Below, piece after piece: positions 12,568-23,037 of a DNA stretch of 41,237 bases (positions are counted from its first letter, which is position 1; each line of letters opens with the position of its first letter). The DNA is from Conidiobolus incongruus B7586. Lineage: Eukaryota; Entomophthoromycota; Entomophthoromycetes; Entomophthorales; Conidiobolaceae. Below the pieces are notes generated by a model. The model was given only the letters and a program-made list of their open reading frames with translations, searched no databases and was not told the DNA's origin. The stretch lies in assembly GCA_000697335.1 (NCBI GenBank), contig JNEM01008663.1, positions 1 to 41,237 on the forward strand, given 5' to 3'. The position numbers and the translations under genes were made by a program.

Positions 12568-13256
12568 ATCGTTTAAAAGTAATTAAATTTGTTTGTTTAT
12601 AATTCTAACTTTTATTTTATATTTAATACTAGTATATTTTTCCCTATTTGAAAACGGAGGTATATTTGTTTAGAATTTAAGATTATCAAGAATAGACCAA
12701 ATTCATAATAATTCTTATCCTTTGTTCAATTTTTCAACTCTTAATCTATATCTTTTGAAACTATCTTCTATTAATTCTAATCAACCCACTAATTCAGTTA
12801 AAACCTCTCAACATGGTTTTGTTTAATATTAGCCTGATCTTATATCAATCAATATAGTGTATCTCAAAATATACTCTCCACATAGTCATTCTATAAGCTA
12901 TTTTCTACCCAATATCTAATTGTTTATATTATTGCTTTATTAATTTATCCATTCTAATTGTAACTAGAAATTTGATTTTAATATTATCATTTTTTGCAAT
13001 TATCATAAGATTGGATTTTAGATTGACCATTTTAATAATCTTCAAAATATTTAATTTCATGATTTAATCATCTATTGGCATAAATACATCTTAAAATGAA
13101 TTTAAATTTTATGATATTAAAATCAATATTTTATATAGCTTTTTGATTATTTTAACTAATCAACTATAAAAAAAATCAAATGATTATATAATGAAAATTC
13201 TAATTAATCAATCTAGTGATTGATATAAAAGTCAAAATAAATAATTTAATCTTCAC
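12568..13256. other. Intergenic DNA, no gene seen
   Basis: Somewhat less A/T-rich than other gaps (for example 12700-12960), but with stops in all frames. It probably contains the glutaredoxin 3' UTR. Confidence 0.5.
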
Positions 13257-13484
13257 TATGATCCATTTCCAAGTCATATTCCAAACTCTATTAATGAACT
13301 GGGAGAAATCTTTAATTACTTAAAATAAGCCACTAACAGCTATTGCTATATATAAAACCAGTCATTGGTGGAAATTGTACCAATTTTACCAAATCAAACT
13401 TAAAATAATAACCATAATTTATTCACCAATTAATTCAACATATCAATCTCATAACATCATCAATTTCTCTCACTGATAAACGAA
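13257..13484 (+). promoter_or_regulatory. Promoter region shared with the second RidA gene
   Basis: This upstream block aligns with 14647-14861 before the second RidA gene. Conserved islands are CCATTTCCAAGTCATA (13263-13278), a TTAATGAACTGGGAGA-type block near 13291, AAAACCAGTCATTGG (13364-13378, an inverted CCAAT box) and ATAACCATAAT near 13409. A TATA-like TATATATAAAA overlaps the CCAAT element. The CCAAT element lies about 106 bp before the ATG here and about 104 bp in the paralogue. Confidence 0.6.
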
Positions 13485-13937
13485 ATGATTCCCACAAGAT
13501 TGGCTCAATCTACTCAATCCGTCTTACGTAACTTCTCTAGAAACTACAGCATTAAGGTAGTTCACTCCGATTTCGCTCCTGCCGCTATCGGCCCCTACTC
13601 CCAAGGTACCGTTGCCACTGCTAATGGTCTCGTATTCGTATCTGGCCAACTCCCCATCGATGCCAAAACCAACTCTATTCCCTCAACCGTTTCCGAACAA
13701 ACTCACCAATCCCTCACCAATCTTGAACACGTTCTCAAGGCCGCCAACTCCGACTTGACCAAAGTGCTCAAAGTCAACGTCTACTTGAAGGACATGAACG
13801 ACTTCCAAGCTATGAACGAAGTCTATGCGAAATTCTTCAAAGAACACCGTCCCGCTAGAGCTGCTGTTGAAGTTGCCAGATTACCTAAGGATGTTTTGGT
13901 TGAAATTGAATGTACTGCTGTCGCTCCTAAAGAATAA
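13485..13937 (+). CDS. MMF1: RidA/YjgF family enamine/imine deaminase, mitochondrial form
   Basis: RidA proteins hydrolyse reactive enamine/imine intermediates such as 2-aminoacrylate; yeast Mmf1 does so in mitochondria. This single-exon gene encodes 150 residues. Residues 1 to about 22 lack acidic residues and carry several Arg, Ser and Thr (MIPTRLAQSTQSVLRNFSR), a good presequence. The RidA core follows, with [19 protein letters not shown] and the catalytic-site arginine in [15 protein letters not shown]. It is the upstream member of a tandem pair, differing from the second gene mainly in the presequence and absence of an intron. Codon use is C-rich, suggesting high expression. Confidence 0.95.
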   Translation: MIPTRLAQSTQSVLRNFSRNYSIKVVHSDFAPAAIGPYSQGTVATANGLVFVSGQLPIDAKTNSIPSTVSEQTHQSLTNLEHVLKAANSDLTKVLKVNVYLKDMNDFQAMNEVYAKFFKEHRPARAAVEVARLPKDVLVEIECTAVAPKE

Positions 13938-14646
13938 TTTCATAATTAAAATTGTTATGTTATTATTATTATTGTCAATTCCATACTATATAACAAATTT
14001 AGTGAATTAAAAAGTTAGATTCCTTCATAAAAACATAGTGAAATTATTAAATTTTAATTTAAAAAATTTGCAAAAATAATTAAAGTTTATTTAAGTTAAT
14101 AGTGTTATAATTATTTTAAAAATGAAATATATATATTTATTGATTGATATTTAAAAATTCTATTTAGTTTAATTTGATTTATTTTATAATTCTGAATATA
14201 ATTAATAAGTGAATATTAGTCAATACAAAAACCAATAGTGGTTTTATTTTGAAAAAAGAATAATTTATAGATATATATTTTCAAGAGATAGGGTTTTATA
14301 TATGCAATATGCAATATATTAACATGTCTATAGTTAAACTAGTACAGTACATTTATACATAGAAAACTGATTTGAATGTAATCGATTCTTGAATTTAGTA
14401 AAATAAATGAATTTGCATTGAATGCTTTAATGGCCTTTAAAAACTTTGTTTTGATCACTAGACAAACTATTTGAAAAAAAATATTTTTAAAATCATTATT
14501 AAATGGATTAATTATATACATATTATAAAATAATATAGTAACCATTTAATAATTTTTATTTCAATTGAATCATTAGACCAACAAATTCTGATTAATCACT
14601 ATTTTAAATATTTAACAGTAAAGTAAATAATAAGATCTTTACTCAC
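13938..14646. other. AT-rich spacer between the two RidA genes
   Basis: About 0.7 kb of A/T-rich DNA with no recognised gene. It separates the two copies of the duplicated gene-plus-promoter unit. Confidence 0.6.
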
Positions 14647-14861
14647 TTTTGTCCATTTCCAAGTCATAATCTATTCTATATTAATAAATTGGGAGATATT
14701 TTTATTGATTAAAACGTGACACTAAAAACTATTAATACATTTAAAACCAGTCATTGGTCGATTAATTAATCAAACCAAAAACAATAACCATAATTTTATT
14801 CATAAATTAATTCAATTTTTCAATCAGATAACGTCATCCAATTCTCTCACCAATAAACACA
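14647..14861 (+). promoter_or_regulatory. Duplicated promoter of the cytosolic RidA gene
   Basis: It matches the block before the first RidA gene in order and spacing: CCATTTCCAAGTCATA at 14653-14668, TTAATAAATTGGGAGA near 14681, AAAACCAGTCATTGG at 14743-14757 and ATAACCATAAT near 14784. Sequence between the islands has drifted, so the islands are candidate binding sites. Confidence 0.6.
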
Positions 14862-15312
14862 ATGACTCATTCAAGGTATTTAAATAAATTTAGTAATCTT
14901 ATATAGCTTTATTAAATGTTACAGCATTAAGATCGTTCACACTGAATCCGCTCCTGCCGCTATCGGTCCCTACTCCCAAGCTACTGTGGCCGTTTCCCAC
15001 GGTCTCGTATTCGTATCTGGTCAAATCCCCGTCGATCCCAAAACTGGTAGCATTCCTGAAACTATTACAGAACAAACTCAGCAATCTCTCGCCAACCTTG
15101 AACAAGTCCTCAAGGCCGCTAACTCCGATTTGGCCAAAGTACTCAAAGTCAACGTCTACTTGAAGGACATGAACGACTTCCATGCCATGAACGAGGTGTA
15201 TGCCCAATTCTTCAAAGAACACCGTCCCGCTAGAGCTGCTGTTGAAGTTGCCAGATTACCTAAGGATGTCTTGATCGAAATTGAATGTACTGCAGTTGCT
15301 CCTCAGGAATAA
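14862..15312 (+). CDS. HMF1: RidA/YjgF family enamine/imine deaminase, cytosolic form
   Basis: Exon 1 is only 14 nt (14862-14875, M-T-H-S plus AG). A 49-nt intron (14876-14924, GTATTT...TTACAG) follows, then exon 2 (14925-15312), giving 133 residues. The product starts directly in the RidA core (SIKIVHTE...AAIGPYSQA) with no presequence, so it should be cytosolic, as yeast Hmf1. [10 protein letters not shown] and [15 protein letters not shown] are intact. It is nearly identical to the upstream paralogue over the last 70 residues. The intron ends exactly where the paralogue changes from presequence to core. Confidence 0.93.
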
Positions 15313-15817
15313 TTCGGAATTAAAATCAATTTATTTAAAACATTGTATTTTTACCAATGTGAGTATCATATAATTTACTTTTCTGAATTATTTATCTTAA
15401 AATTATTGAATTCAACAGAGGTATTACTCTATTTTGACAATATATTTATTATCACATTCAATTATCAAAATTTTATAAATTTGTAATTTAATCCAATTTT
15501 ATATAATCTCTTATTTTTTTCTCTAGTCATGAATGATTGTATTATATTTTGTAATATAATATTGCTTAAGTTTGGAATATAATTAACAAATAATATCTTT
15601 TTTTTTGATTCTAATTAAAATTAAATATATATTGGGAATGGTTATTCAATAATCTTTAAAAAAAATTCAAAATAAATTTTAATTGAAAAATGAACAAAGA
15701 TTGATAATTTTGGATTGAATAAATTAATAACAAAGAAATGTATTAAGTTTAAAAGAAATTAAAAGTGAAATAAAAAATAGATAGTTTAAAAAGGAAAAAT
15801 ATTTGGAAATTCACTAT
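15313..15817. other. AT-rich spacer between convergent genes
   Basis: It holds the RidA 3' UTR and, at its right end, the tRNA terminator. No gene was recognised. Confidence 0.5.
15787..15817 (-). terminator. RNA polymerase III terminator of tRNA-Gly
   Basis: Read on the minus strand, two five-base T runs follow the tRNA 3' end (complement of the A runs near 15788-15800). This is the usual Pol III stop signal. Confidence 0.6.
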
Positions 15818-15888
15818 TGCAATGGCGGGGAATCGAACCCCGGTCTACCGCGTGGCAGGCGGTAATTATACCACTAAACCACCATTGC
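15818..15888 (-). tRNA. tRNA-Gly (anticodon GCC)
   Basis: A 71-nt intronless tRNA. The acceptor stem GCAATGG/CCATTGC pairs at all seven positions with discriminator A. The anticodon stem is ACCGC/GCGGT with loop CTGCCAC, giving anticodon GCC for GGC/GGT codons. The T arm is CGGGG-TTCGATT-CCCCG. The internal A box (TGGTTTAGTGGTA) and B box (GGTTCGATTCC) are intact. The CCA end is not encoded, as usual in eukaryotes. A GC-richer island begins immediately upstream of its 5' end. Confidence 0.97.
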
Positions 15889-15889
15889 T

Positions 15890-16473
15890 TGTTAATAGTG
15901 TCACAGCTATTAGCACTTGGAGGATCATTGAGGACACTGACACAGCCATTCTGTAGGTTGAATTGTGAAGCATGGCACCTGCCAGCTGGGGTAAACTACC
16001 GATGATCAGTTCTCTGGCTATCTGTCCCTGATCACTTGTAAACGGGGTGTTATAAATAGCAACTAGACCAGCAGCAACAGTGGCGGCGTTAGGATCCGTC
16101 ATGCTAAAAAGATGAAATCATAAAATATCAATAGGAACAAATGTAGAATGAATAATGGAGGATGACTCAAGTTGGGCTATAAGCAGCTGCTTGAGTATCT
16201 TAAAGGTAATACCTTGGAAGTAGACAAAAGGCTTATTTGTGTAAAAAAGGAGAAAGCTAAAGAGGAGAGGCAAAGGAAGAGAGATCAAAAAGGAGGAGCA
16301 AGTCTTTCTTATAACTAAGTGAAATATATAGGCATAAGTATGCAATGGCTGAGTAACAGTGAGGTCACTTGGATGTAAACTGGTAAAATGTTGATAAGGC
16401 TTAATTTAGTTAATCAGGTACTTAGTAGTGAATTAGAGTAAGGAAAGGTATCAATTAAGTAGCAATTGTCACA
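15890..16473 (-). mobile_element. Possible solo LTR abutting the tRNA-Gly gene
   Basis: A roughly 584-bp island much richer in G and C than the DNA around it, starting 1 bp from the tRNA 5' end. Read on the minus strand it begins TGTGACAATT and ends ATTAACA, the TG...CA form of retrotransposon LTRs. It also contains a TATATA element, a pyrimidine-rich leader and an AATAAG poly(A)-like signal. An open frame of about 75 codons (starting at 16102, MTDPNAATVAAGL) runs out through the tRNA-side end, as when a gag start lies inside an LTR (the Ty1 arrangement). No flanking target duplication and no internal element region were seen. If it is an LTR, it is a fossil of an element that targets Pol III genes. 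A truncated unrelated gene is the alternative. Confidence 0.35.
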
Positions 16474-17209
16474 AATAGTCATCAAAATCCATAATATAGA
16501 TATAAATATAATAATTTCAATCAAATTTTATTTTTTCTTATTAATTTATATGTAATTTCAATATATTTATTAATTAATCTATTTCACTATTTCTATCTTT
16601 TTTCTATCATCCATTTTATAATCTAAATTTTAAATAATTATTATTTACCATTATATTTATTATTATAATTTCTCAAGAATAGTATAATATACTTTGATAA
16701 AATTAAAATATACTAATTCTATAATATAGTTAATAATTAATTATAGTGATATCATACTTTATATAATTTATTATTTTAATATAATCCTTTAAGTTAGTAT
16801 TTGATAAATAGTTAATCAATAAAATTTGAAAAGTTATAATGTATAACACAATACCTTCAATAGTTTTGAAAGAATTTCATATTTAAAAATAATAGTTGCT
16901 TGAGCTATAACAATAAATATATATTTTTTGAGTAAAATTTAATACATGTCAAGATTCTAGAATATTTCTGATATATTTATATTTGATCAAATGTGTAAAA
17001 TATTAATTTCAAGATCATCAATAATATTTGGAAATTAGTAGAATTCTGTAAAAAAAGGTATGGTAATTTTATTAATAGACTACTCATATTGATAAGGTAT
17101 TAATGTAGATATACACAATATTATTGCTTCTTGTAAGCAATATGAAAAACCAAAGTATAATTTTTGTGATATTTATATGTTAAACAATGTGATTGATTTT
17201 TATTTGAAT
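16474..17209. other. AT-rich intergenic DNA
   Basis: A 0.7-kb gap downstream of THI5, rich in A and T. No gene was recognised. Confidence 0.6.
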
Positions 17210-18115
17210 TTAGTTTTGAACAAATTTGTTAGTATAATTTTGAACGAAAGATTCATCAATAATCTTTAAGTGTTTGCAGTAGTTGGTGACCTTGTTCCAG
17301 TCACGTTCTACGTTCATCAAGTCTTTGGAGAGATAGACCAAGGAGCGGGTGAAGATCTCTTTGTTGACTTTGGTATCCATTTCGGGGTTGATCTTGCAGA
17401 GGAGGTTATAGGCGTTGGTGGGGTCTTGTTGGATGAAGTCGGTGGCACGCTTAACAGCCCTCATGAAACCAGCAACACGATCGGGGTGTTCCTTGATGAA
17501 ATTGTCGTTGGCGATGTAGAGGATGGAGCAGAAGCAGCAGCATCCCAAGTTGGCCAATTCGTCGATACGGAGCATGTGGACACCCTTGTAGGTTTGTTCC
17601 AATTCGACCATTTGGACATTTTCCAAACCGACACCGGCGTCGATGGTACCGTCCTTAATGGCTTGGGTGACGTTCATACCGACACGAATGGCTTCGTAAT
17701 CGGTAGGAGCTAATCCATTACGCTCCATCAATTCGTCTAAGATCAACTTACCGAAGTGGCCAACGTAACCGATGCGCTTACCCTTGAAAGCGGCAACATC
17801 CTTCCATTCTTCGTGGTTTGTGGACTCGTCACTGACGTAAATGACACCGGTGAAAGGTTCATCTAACAAAGTACCAATAGAGGAGACGGGGTACTTGGTA
17901 GAGGCAGCAATGGTGTGGATCATAGCCTTGAAACCCATGTCAACACGACCAGATCCAATCAAATGGGTTACGTCACTAGGGTCTGTGGGTTCCAAAATCA
18001 TAACGTTGAGATTTTCATCCTTGAAGTAGTTGAGGTGTTTGGCAATCAACACTGGAGCGTGGTAAGGTAAAGCCTTCCAGTTGAATAAGAAGCTGATGGA
18101 GTTGTCAACAGTCAT
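17210..18115 (-). CDS. THI5: Thiamine pyrimidine (HMP-P) synthase, THI5/NMT1 family
   Basis: The enzyme makes the thiamine pyrimidine HMP phosphate from pyridoxal phosphate and a histidine of its own active site, a single-turnover reaction. The 301-residue product has the NWKALPYHAP start, LEPTDPSDVTHLIGSG, the donor histidine in KAMIHT (H67), LLDEPFTGV, GYVGHFGK and the conserved cysteine cluster GCCCFC (C192-C196). The start is the ATG at 18115; a longer open frame to 18175 has no ATG. It is about 35-40 residues shorter than yeast Thi5 at the C-terminus but otherwise complete. Codon use is C/G-rich, as in abundant proteins. No TPP riboswitch was recognised upstream by eye. An inverted CCAAT element (GTCATTGGT, as in the RidA promoters) lies about 220 bp upstream. 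Confidence 0.95.
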   Translation of the reverse strand: MTVDNSISFLFNWKALPYHAPVLIAKHLNYFKDENLNVMILEPTDPSDVTHLIGSGRVDMGFKAMIHTIAASTKYPVSSIGTLLDEPFTGVIYVSDESTNHEEWKDVAAFKGKRIGYVGHFGKLILDELMERNGLAPTDYEAIRVGMNVTQAIKDGTIDAGVGLENVQMVELEQTYKGVHMLRIDELANLGCCCFCSILYIANDNFIKEHPDRVAGFMRAVKRATDFIQQDPTNAYNLLCKINPEMDTKVNKEIFTRSLVYLSKDLMNVERDWNKVTNYCKHLKIIDESFVQNYTNKFVQN

Positions 18116-18978
18116 GATTATGCTTACTTGATCGATTGATGATTTTGATATCGTAGTATTATCAATTGGTGACACAATGCTCAGTTTTATAGTAATTAGA
18201 TATTTTTGACCAATTTAGTAACTGCCAAATATTGAATGCTTAGCCAACCATCTTGCAGAACGCTTATCAAAATTGCTATAGTTTGGTAAAATTCTATAAA
18301 TGTCTTAATGAATTGAATACATTATCCAACCAATGACAGTAACCTGGGCAATTAAGCTAGATATCGTACTAATTAAATCATCAGCTTAAGTTCTAGATAT
18401 CGGCTAAAATCGCAAACGCTAATATCTGACAAGTATTTTCGTATGGATAATGTGATATGTATGAGTCATATTCCGCTTGAATTTTGGTTGTCAATGATTT
18501 TCAATAGGCTAAATTACAACACTTTTCAGTTAAAGGTTCTAACATATTACGATAACTTGATATTTTCAATTATTAGAACTTGACCAATGAAACTAAAAAT
18601 CGATTTTTTCATTATACTTAATTTACTCAGATTTATATCACCAATAAGGGAATTTATCTGAACCTATTGAAATTTCTAGCATAACCAGCTGGAAAACTTG
18701 ATCGCAAAGTGTAATCTGGTTCCAAATGCTTGGAAACTATTTCGAACTTTCAAAATTTATCCTCGTGGGCTCGGAAAGTACTATGATTGGAGGAATATAA
18801 AATGAGGCCAATTTTCGAAAATCAATTAAATTGATCAAAAATTGATAAATTGATAAATTGAGATATAATTCAAATAGATTTATTGAGTTTTCCAATATTA
18901 ATCTATATATTCCCTTAAATTCAATGTAATACAAATTGATTCTATTCACCAAGAGAAATAAATAAATTAGATATTATT
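18116..18978. other. THI5 promoter region and spacer
   Basis: An 0.86-kb gap between THI5 and the 3' end of the ATPase relic, both on minus. It is less A/T-rich than other gaps, especially 18200-18560. It contains a CCAAT element read on minus at 18329-18337. A 71-codon minus frame at 18737-18952 shows no domain and is probably chance. Confidence 0.5.
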
Positions 18979-21900
18979 TTATACTTTATGGTCTACTAAA
19001 ATGCGCAGTTCACTTAATTCAGTATTTTCTTCGTTATCCTTAGGTTGATAAACGATGGTGGAGTGAGTTGATAATCCATACCAACTATATTTTAATATAC
19101 TATCTACAACAATTAATATGGAGCTCATTGTGATGAGAAATAACCAATCCCGTGCTGAAATAGCTTCGGTCTGGAACACTTTTTGAAGGAAGGGGACATA
19201 AAGGACCAGAATATGGCCAAGTAAACTGGCGCCAACACTTGCGTAAAATGACCAATTGTGCGGGAGTGAATGGTATCCTAAAATCTTACTTGGAGACCTA
19301 CAGATCAAAGCATTAACCATATCCAGGATGACTAGTGCCGTAAATGTCATTGTAGTTGTTCTTGAGGTAATAGTGCTATCTGAGGTCCGTGTTTTCACAA
19401 ACACGAAAAATGTTTCAAAGCCCATTAAAGCACCGTTAGTGATTACTCGTGTCAATAAGGTGGGTGTTAATAAGGATGCGTTGCGAGTCCTAGGTGGTTG
19501 AATTGCAATTACAGGGTCATATGCCTCAACCCCAAGTGATTGGGCAGGTGGTCCATCCATTAAAATATTGATGTATAGGATTTGCCTTGGGTTTAAAGGG
19601 TTTCCCAGCTTGAACAATGTAGTAAATAGTACTAACATTAAAGTGGTTAACGATGTAGATAGCTGGAACGTTAGGAAATTTTGAATATTGTTAAAGATGC
19701 CTCGACCTTCAGCAACTCCACTGGCAAGGCCGTGTAGATTGTCTTTAACCAGTATGAGTTGAGCAGATTCGCGTGCAACATCAGAGGCACCTGGACCACC
19801 CATAGCAACACCCAGATCAGAAAGCCTCAAAGCCGGCGTATCATTAACTCCATCACCCGTCATTGCTACAACATCTTCACGTGCCTAGAAGGCTGAAACA
19901 ATACGCAATTTGTGGTGTGGTGTTGTTCGAGCAAATATCCATATTCGATCAAGTGCCTCTGCGAGCTCTTCGTCTGATATTCGCTCGAGGTCAGTACCAA
20001 TAATGCAGTCTTGCGAGACATCATGGACAGGTAGACCAATTTGACGAGTAATAGAGTGCGCAGTGATAGGCAAGTCGCCTGTAATAATCACAGGTTTGAT
20101 CCCTGCTTACTGCAAATCAAATAAGATCGATTCGACTTCAGGTCTAGGTGGATCGGAAAGTGCAACAAGGCCAACGAATGTAAGTTGATCGAGTTGATCA
20201 CCTTGAGCGCAAGAACTCGGAATCCTTGTGATGCCCAGCGGTTATGTACATTCCAAATGGATTTCTCGAAAGAAGGAGTGATGGAACTCTGATTATGGTT
20301 ACTAATATAGTTTGTACATCTAGCCAGTGTTGCTTCCAAGCTTCCTTTGAAATAATGGGGGTGGCCTGCATATTGAATTGACATCCATTTTGTTGCTGAT
20401 GAAAATGGATTAAATGTAGTTTTAGTTAATTCCTAGAAAAATGGATGTTAATATAAGAAATGGTAAAGTGGATAGTGTCATTTACACCTCTTAGATCCTT
20501 GTTTAGCACTGTCAAACTCCATTGAAGTAGAGTAATATCTGTTGACTGCCCTACCCATCTTTGATCAGAGAATTGGGCATCATTACATAAGTTCGCTAAA
20601 GATATAATAAATAATCATATAGTTATGATCAATTCAAGCATTACCAATAGTTGCTAATTGTTTAATATTGCTAGATAATCTTGGTGAGCTAGGCTGAGAG
20701 CTTCTTGGAGAATGAATGGGTTCTCCTGAAATATAGATCTCATGGACAGTGATTAAATTTTCGGTGATAGTGCCTAATCAATGTTTAGTCAACCTTATAT
20801 AAAACGAGTTTAAAGGAATTGTTACCTGTCTTATCCAAACATAGTACATTGATGTTGCCTAATGTTTCAACAGATGGTAAATTTTTGACAAGAGCATGAT
20901 CTTTGGACATCCTCAAGACTCCGAGAGCGAGTGTAACGGTGACAACAATAGGAAGACCTTCTGGAATAGCAGCCACTGCCAAACTTACACCAATTGTGAC
21001 GAGTTCAAACCAATTGGATCCCATTAGAACACCCCATAGGACCAGAAAAGTGATGAGAACCAAAGATGCCTTCGTAAGTTGTTGGCTGGGTTCATTCATT
21101 GATTCTTGGAGTGGGCTTTTGGCTTCCTCGATCTATTGAATGATTGAGTAATATTATTTTAGTATGGTTGCTGTATAATTTACCTCTTCTAAGCTGGTTA
21201 CTATCTTTCCTAATTCAGTATCCTTACCAATACCAATACTAATACCGTATCCTATACAATTCAAATATCAGCTAAAGTTGCTTATTTAACATATGCATAT
21301 TTAATCAAATTCTTACCTGAGTGAACCATACTACCCATAAAACCAATGTTTCTGCGGGAGCTAAGAGCTAGATTATATTCACGGATAGGCTCCCAAATCT
21401 TATGCACTGGTTCCGACTCTCCCGTAAGATTGGATTCATCGACAAGAAGGTCCTGTGTCTACTTTTGTTAAATTAAAGTATTATTGGGCTTTAAAAGTAA
21501 ATTACTTCTATCCATCTCACATCTGCGGGAACACGATCGCCTGTAAATACTTTTATGATCTCGCCAGGTAGTAGAAACTTAACGGCGATAGGCTCTAGCT
21601 GACCATTTCTATTAAATCGAATTTGTTATTTTGGATGTACTAAAGGTGAATGATATTAATACCTTACCTGTAAACTTTACTGATTGGATCCTCTAGTTTA
21701 GTTAACTTTTGTATACTCTCGTCAGAGCGTAATTCTTGAATAAAGCCGACTAATATAGCATAATTACTAATTTTAATATGACTTAAATTTTAATTTCATT
21801 TACCCGTAAACACTATTAAACTAGCCTATCAAATAAAATTAAGTAAATTAAAAAGGGATCAAAAGCTTGAATTTTTTACCACTAAAATACCAATAGCATC

Positions 21901-22182
21901 GTCCCATTGACCCAGCAGTCCAGAAATGACTGCAGATCCTAGTAATAGTAGTAACATTTGATTATCCATCAAATTATCCAATATCTTCTGTAATAATCCA
22001 GGTTTGAGTTTACCCTCAAGGATATTGAAACCATATGACTTGCGGACTTCTATGAATTCTGGTGCCGAATAGCCAGATGGATTGCTTAAGATTTCAGTCC
22101 TGTCTTTTGGAGAGTTGGGATGGTAATAATGTATGATTTCTTCGACTTTGGCATAGTGGGCGGGTAGATTAAAATTTTGCAT
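18979..22182 (-). pseudogene. PMR1: Broken PMR1-type Ca2+/Mn2+ P-type ATPase
   Basis: Intact relatives pump Ca and Mn into the Golgi. About ten exons with canonical splice sites run from the ATG at 22182 to the TAA at 18979 and cover the whole family layout: N-terminal domain, actuator loop (DESNLTGESEPV), M4 ([12 protein letters not shown]), phosphorylation site (DKTGT split by an intron near 20826), nucleotide domain (KWMSIQYAG), hinge (TGDGVND) and M5-M10 ([15 protein letters not shown]). It is broken by an in-frame TAA at 20107-20109, a TAG at 19885-19887 (both at positions compatible with Gln) and a frameshift near 20205. The usual SDKTG reads LDKTG, and DAPAL reads DTPAL. Sequencing error could explain the frameshift but hardly all changes. 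Another intact copy is expected elsewhere. Confidence 0.8.
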
Positions 22183-23037
22183 GATTAATTAAAGGATAAA
22201 TAATATATCCCTTAAAAATCAACTTTTTATATTCAAAATATTACAAGATATTAATTATTAGATTATATTGATTGTTATGTTAGTATTCAATATACTGATT
22301 TATTCTAGGTTTTTATTTATAGTTGGAGTTAATCTAATTTATGAATCCAATTAATTAAGGGAAGTCACATAAATTTAACCTGAACTAAGCAAATTATTGT
22401 TTTTTCCAATATTTCGGATTATGGTTTAATAACTTATAGAAAATTTAGTTATAACAATTGCAGATATTTTTATAAATTGAAAAATATTTTCAAAAATTGG
22501 TTTTCATAGGTATTCTAATAACGTTATATAATAGTATAATAGAATGGAGTAAAATATTTCATATGATAAGATATGTAACAATATTTTCACACATATTTGC
22601 ACAAATCATTTCAATTTACTCACACACATTGGTCTCAAAAATCAATTGTATTTTATCAAATCAAATTTGATTGAACTTGCAAACAATTGTGAAAGTGCTA
22701 AATAGAAATATTTGAATATTTGGTTAATTTAGTTTATTTTTGTTAGATTATATCTATTAAATCATATACTTTATTGTGAAAAATAGCTCGAATCTCGGCG
22801 CATTTTTGTTTTCAATAAAATTCTACTTGCTACAAGATATTAGTAAGCCAGATGAATAAAATTAGTAAAATCAAATCTTACATGCTCAACTAGTTTTGGA
22901 TTCAAAATATGAAGCAGCGAGTGATTTTTTGAAACATTAATTATTTCACTATTTATATTTAATTTCGATCCAATGCTTGTTGGGATTTCAATAATATTAA
23001 AGTTAATTACAACTAGAATTATATAATTGGGTATTAA
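22183..23037. other. AT-rich spacer
   Basis: The gap between the RNF212-like 3' end and the ATPase relic start, both on minus. It contains a short perfect palindrome TCAAATTTGA near 22664. No gene was recognised. Confidence 0.5.

Larger units (their letters stand above)
13257..15312 (+). repeat. Tandem duplication of RidA gene plus promoter
   Basis: Unit 1 is about 13257-13937 and unit 2 about 14647-15312, in direct orientation. Homology covers about 220 bp of upstream sequence and the coding core. Coding identity is high and the spacer is unrelated. The duplication is old enough for non-functional promoter bases and the N-terminus to diverge. Confidence 0.85.

Noticed and set aside
15817-16005. 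62-codon + strand frame
   Set aside because: Its first third is the antisense of tRNA-Gly, a common false ORF; the rest is antisense to the LTR-like island.
17270-17713. 147-codon + strand frame
   Set aside because: Antisense shadow of THI5, open because of its C/G-ending codons.
18116-18175. 20-residue N-terminal extension of THI5
   Set aside because: No ATG in it; the family start fits the ATG at 18115.
18116-18500. TPP riboswitch before THI5
   Set aside because: Looked for the CTGAGA and TGATCTGGAT-type conserved blocks on the minus strand and found none convincing.
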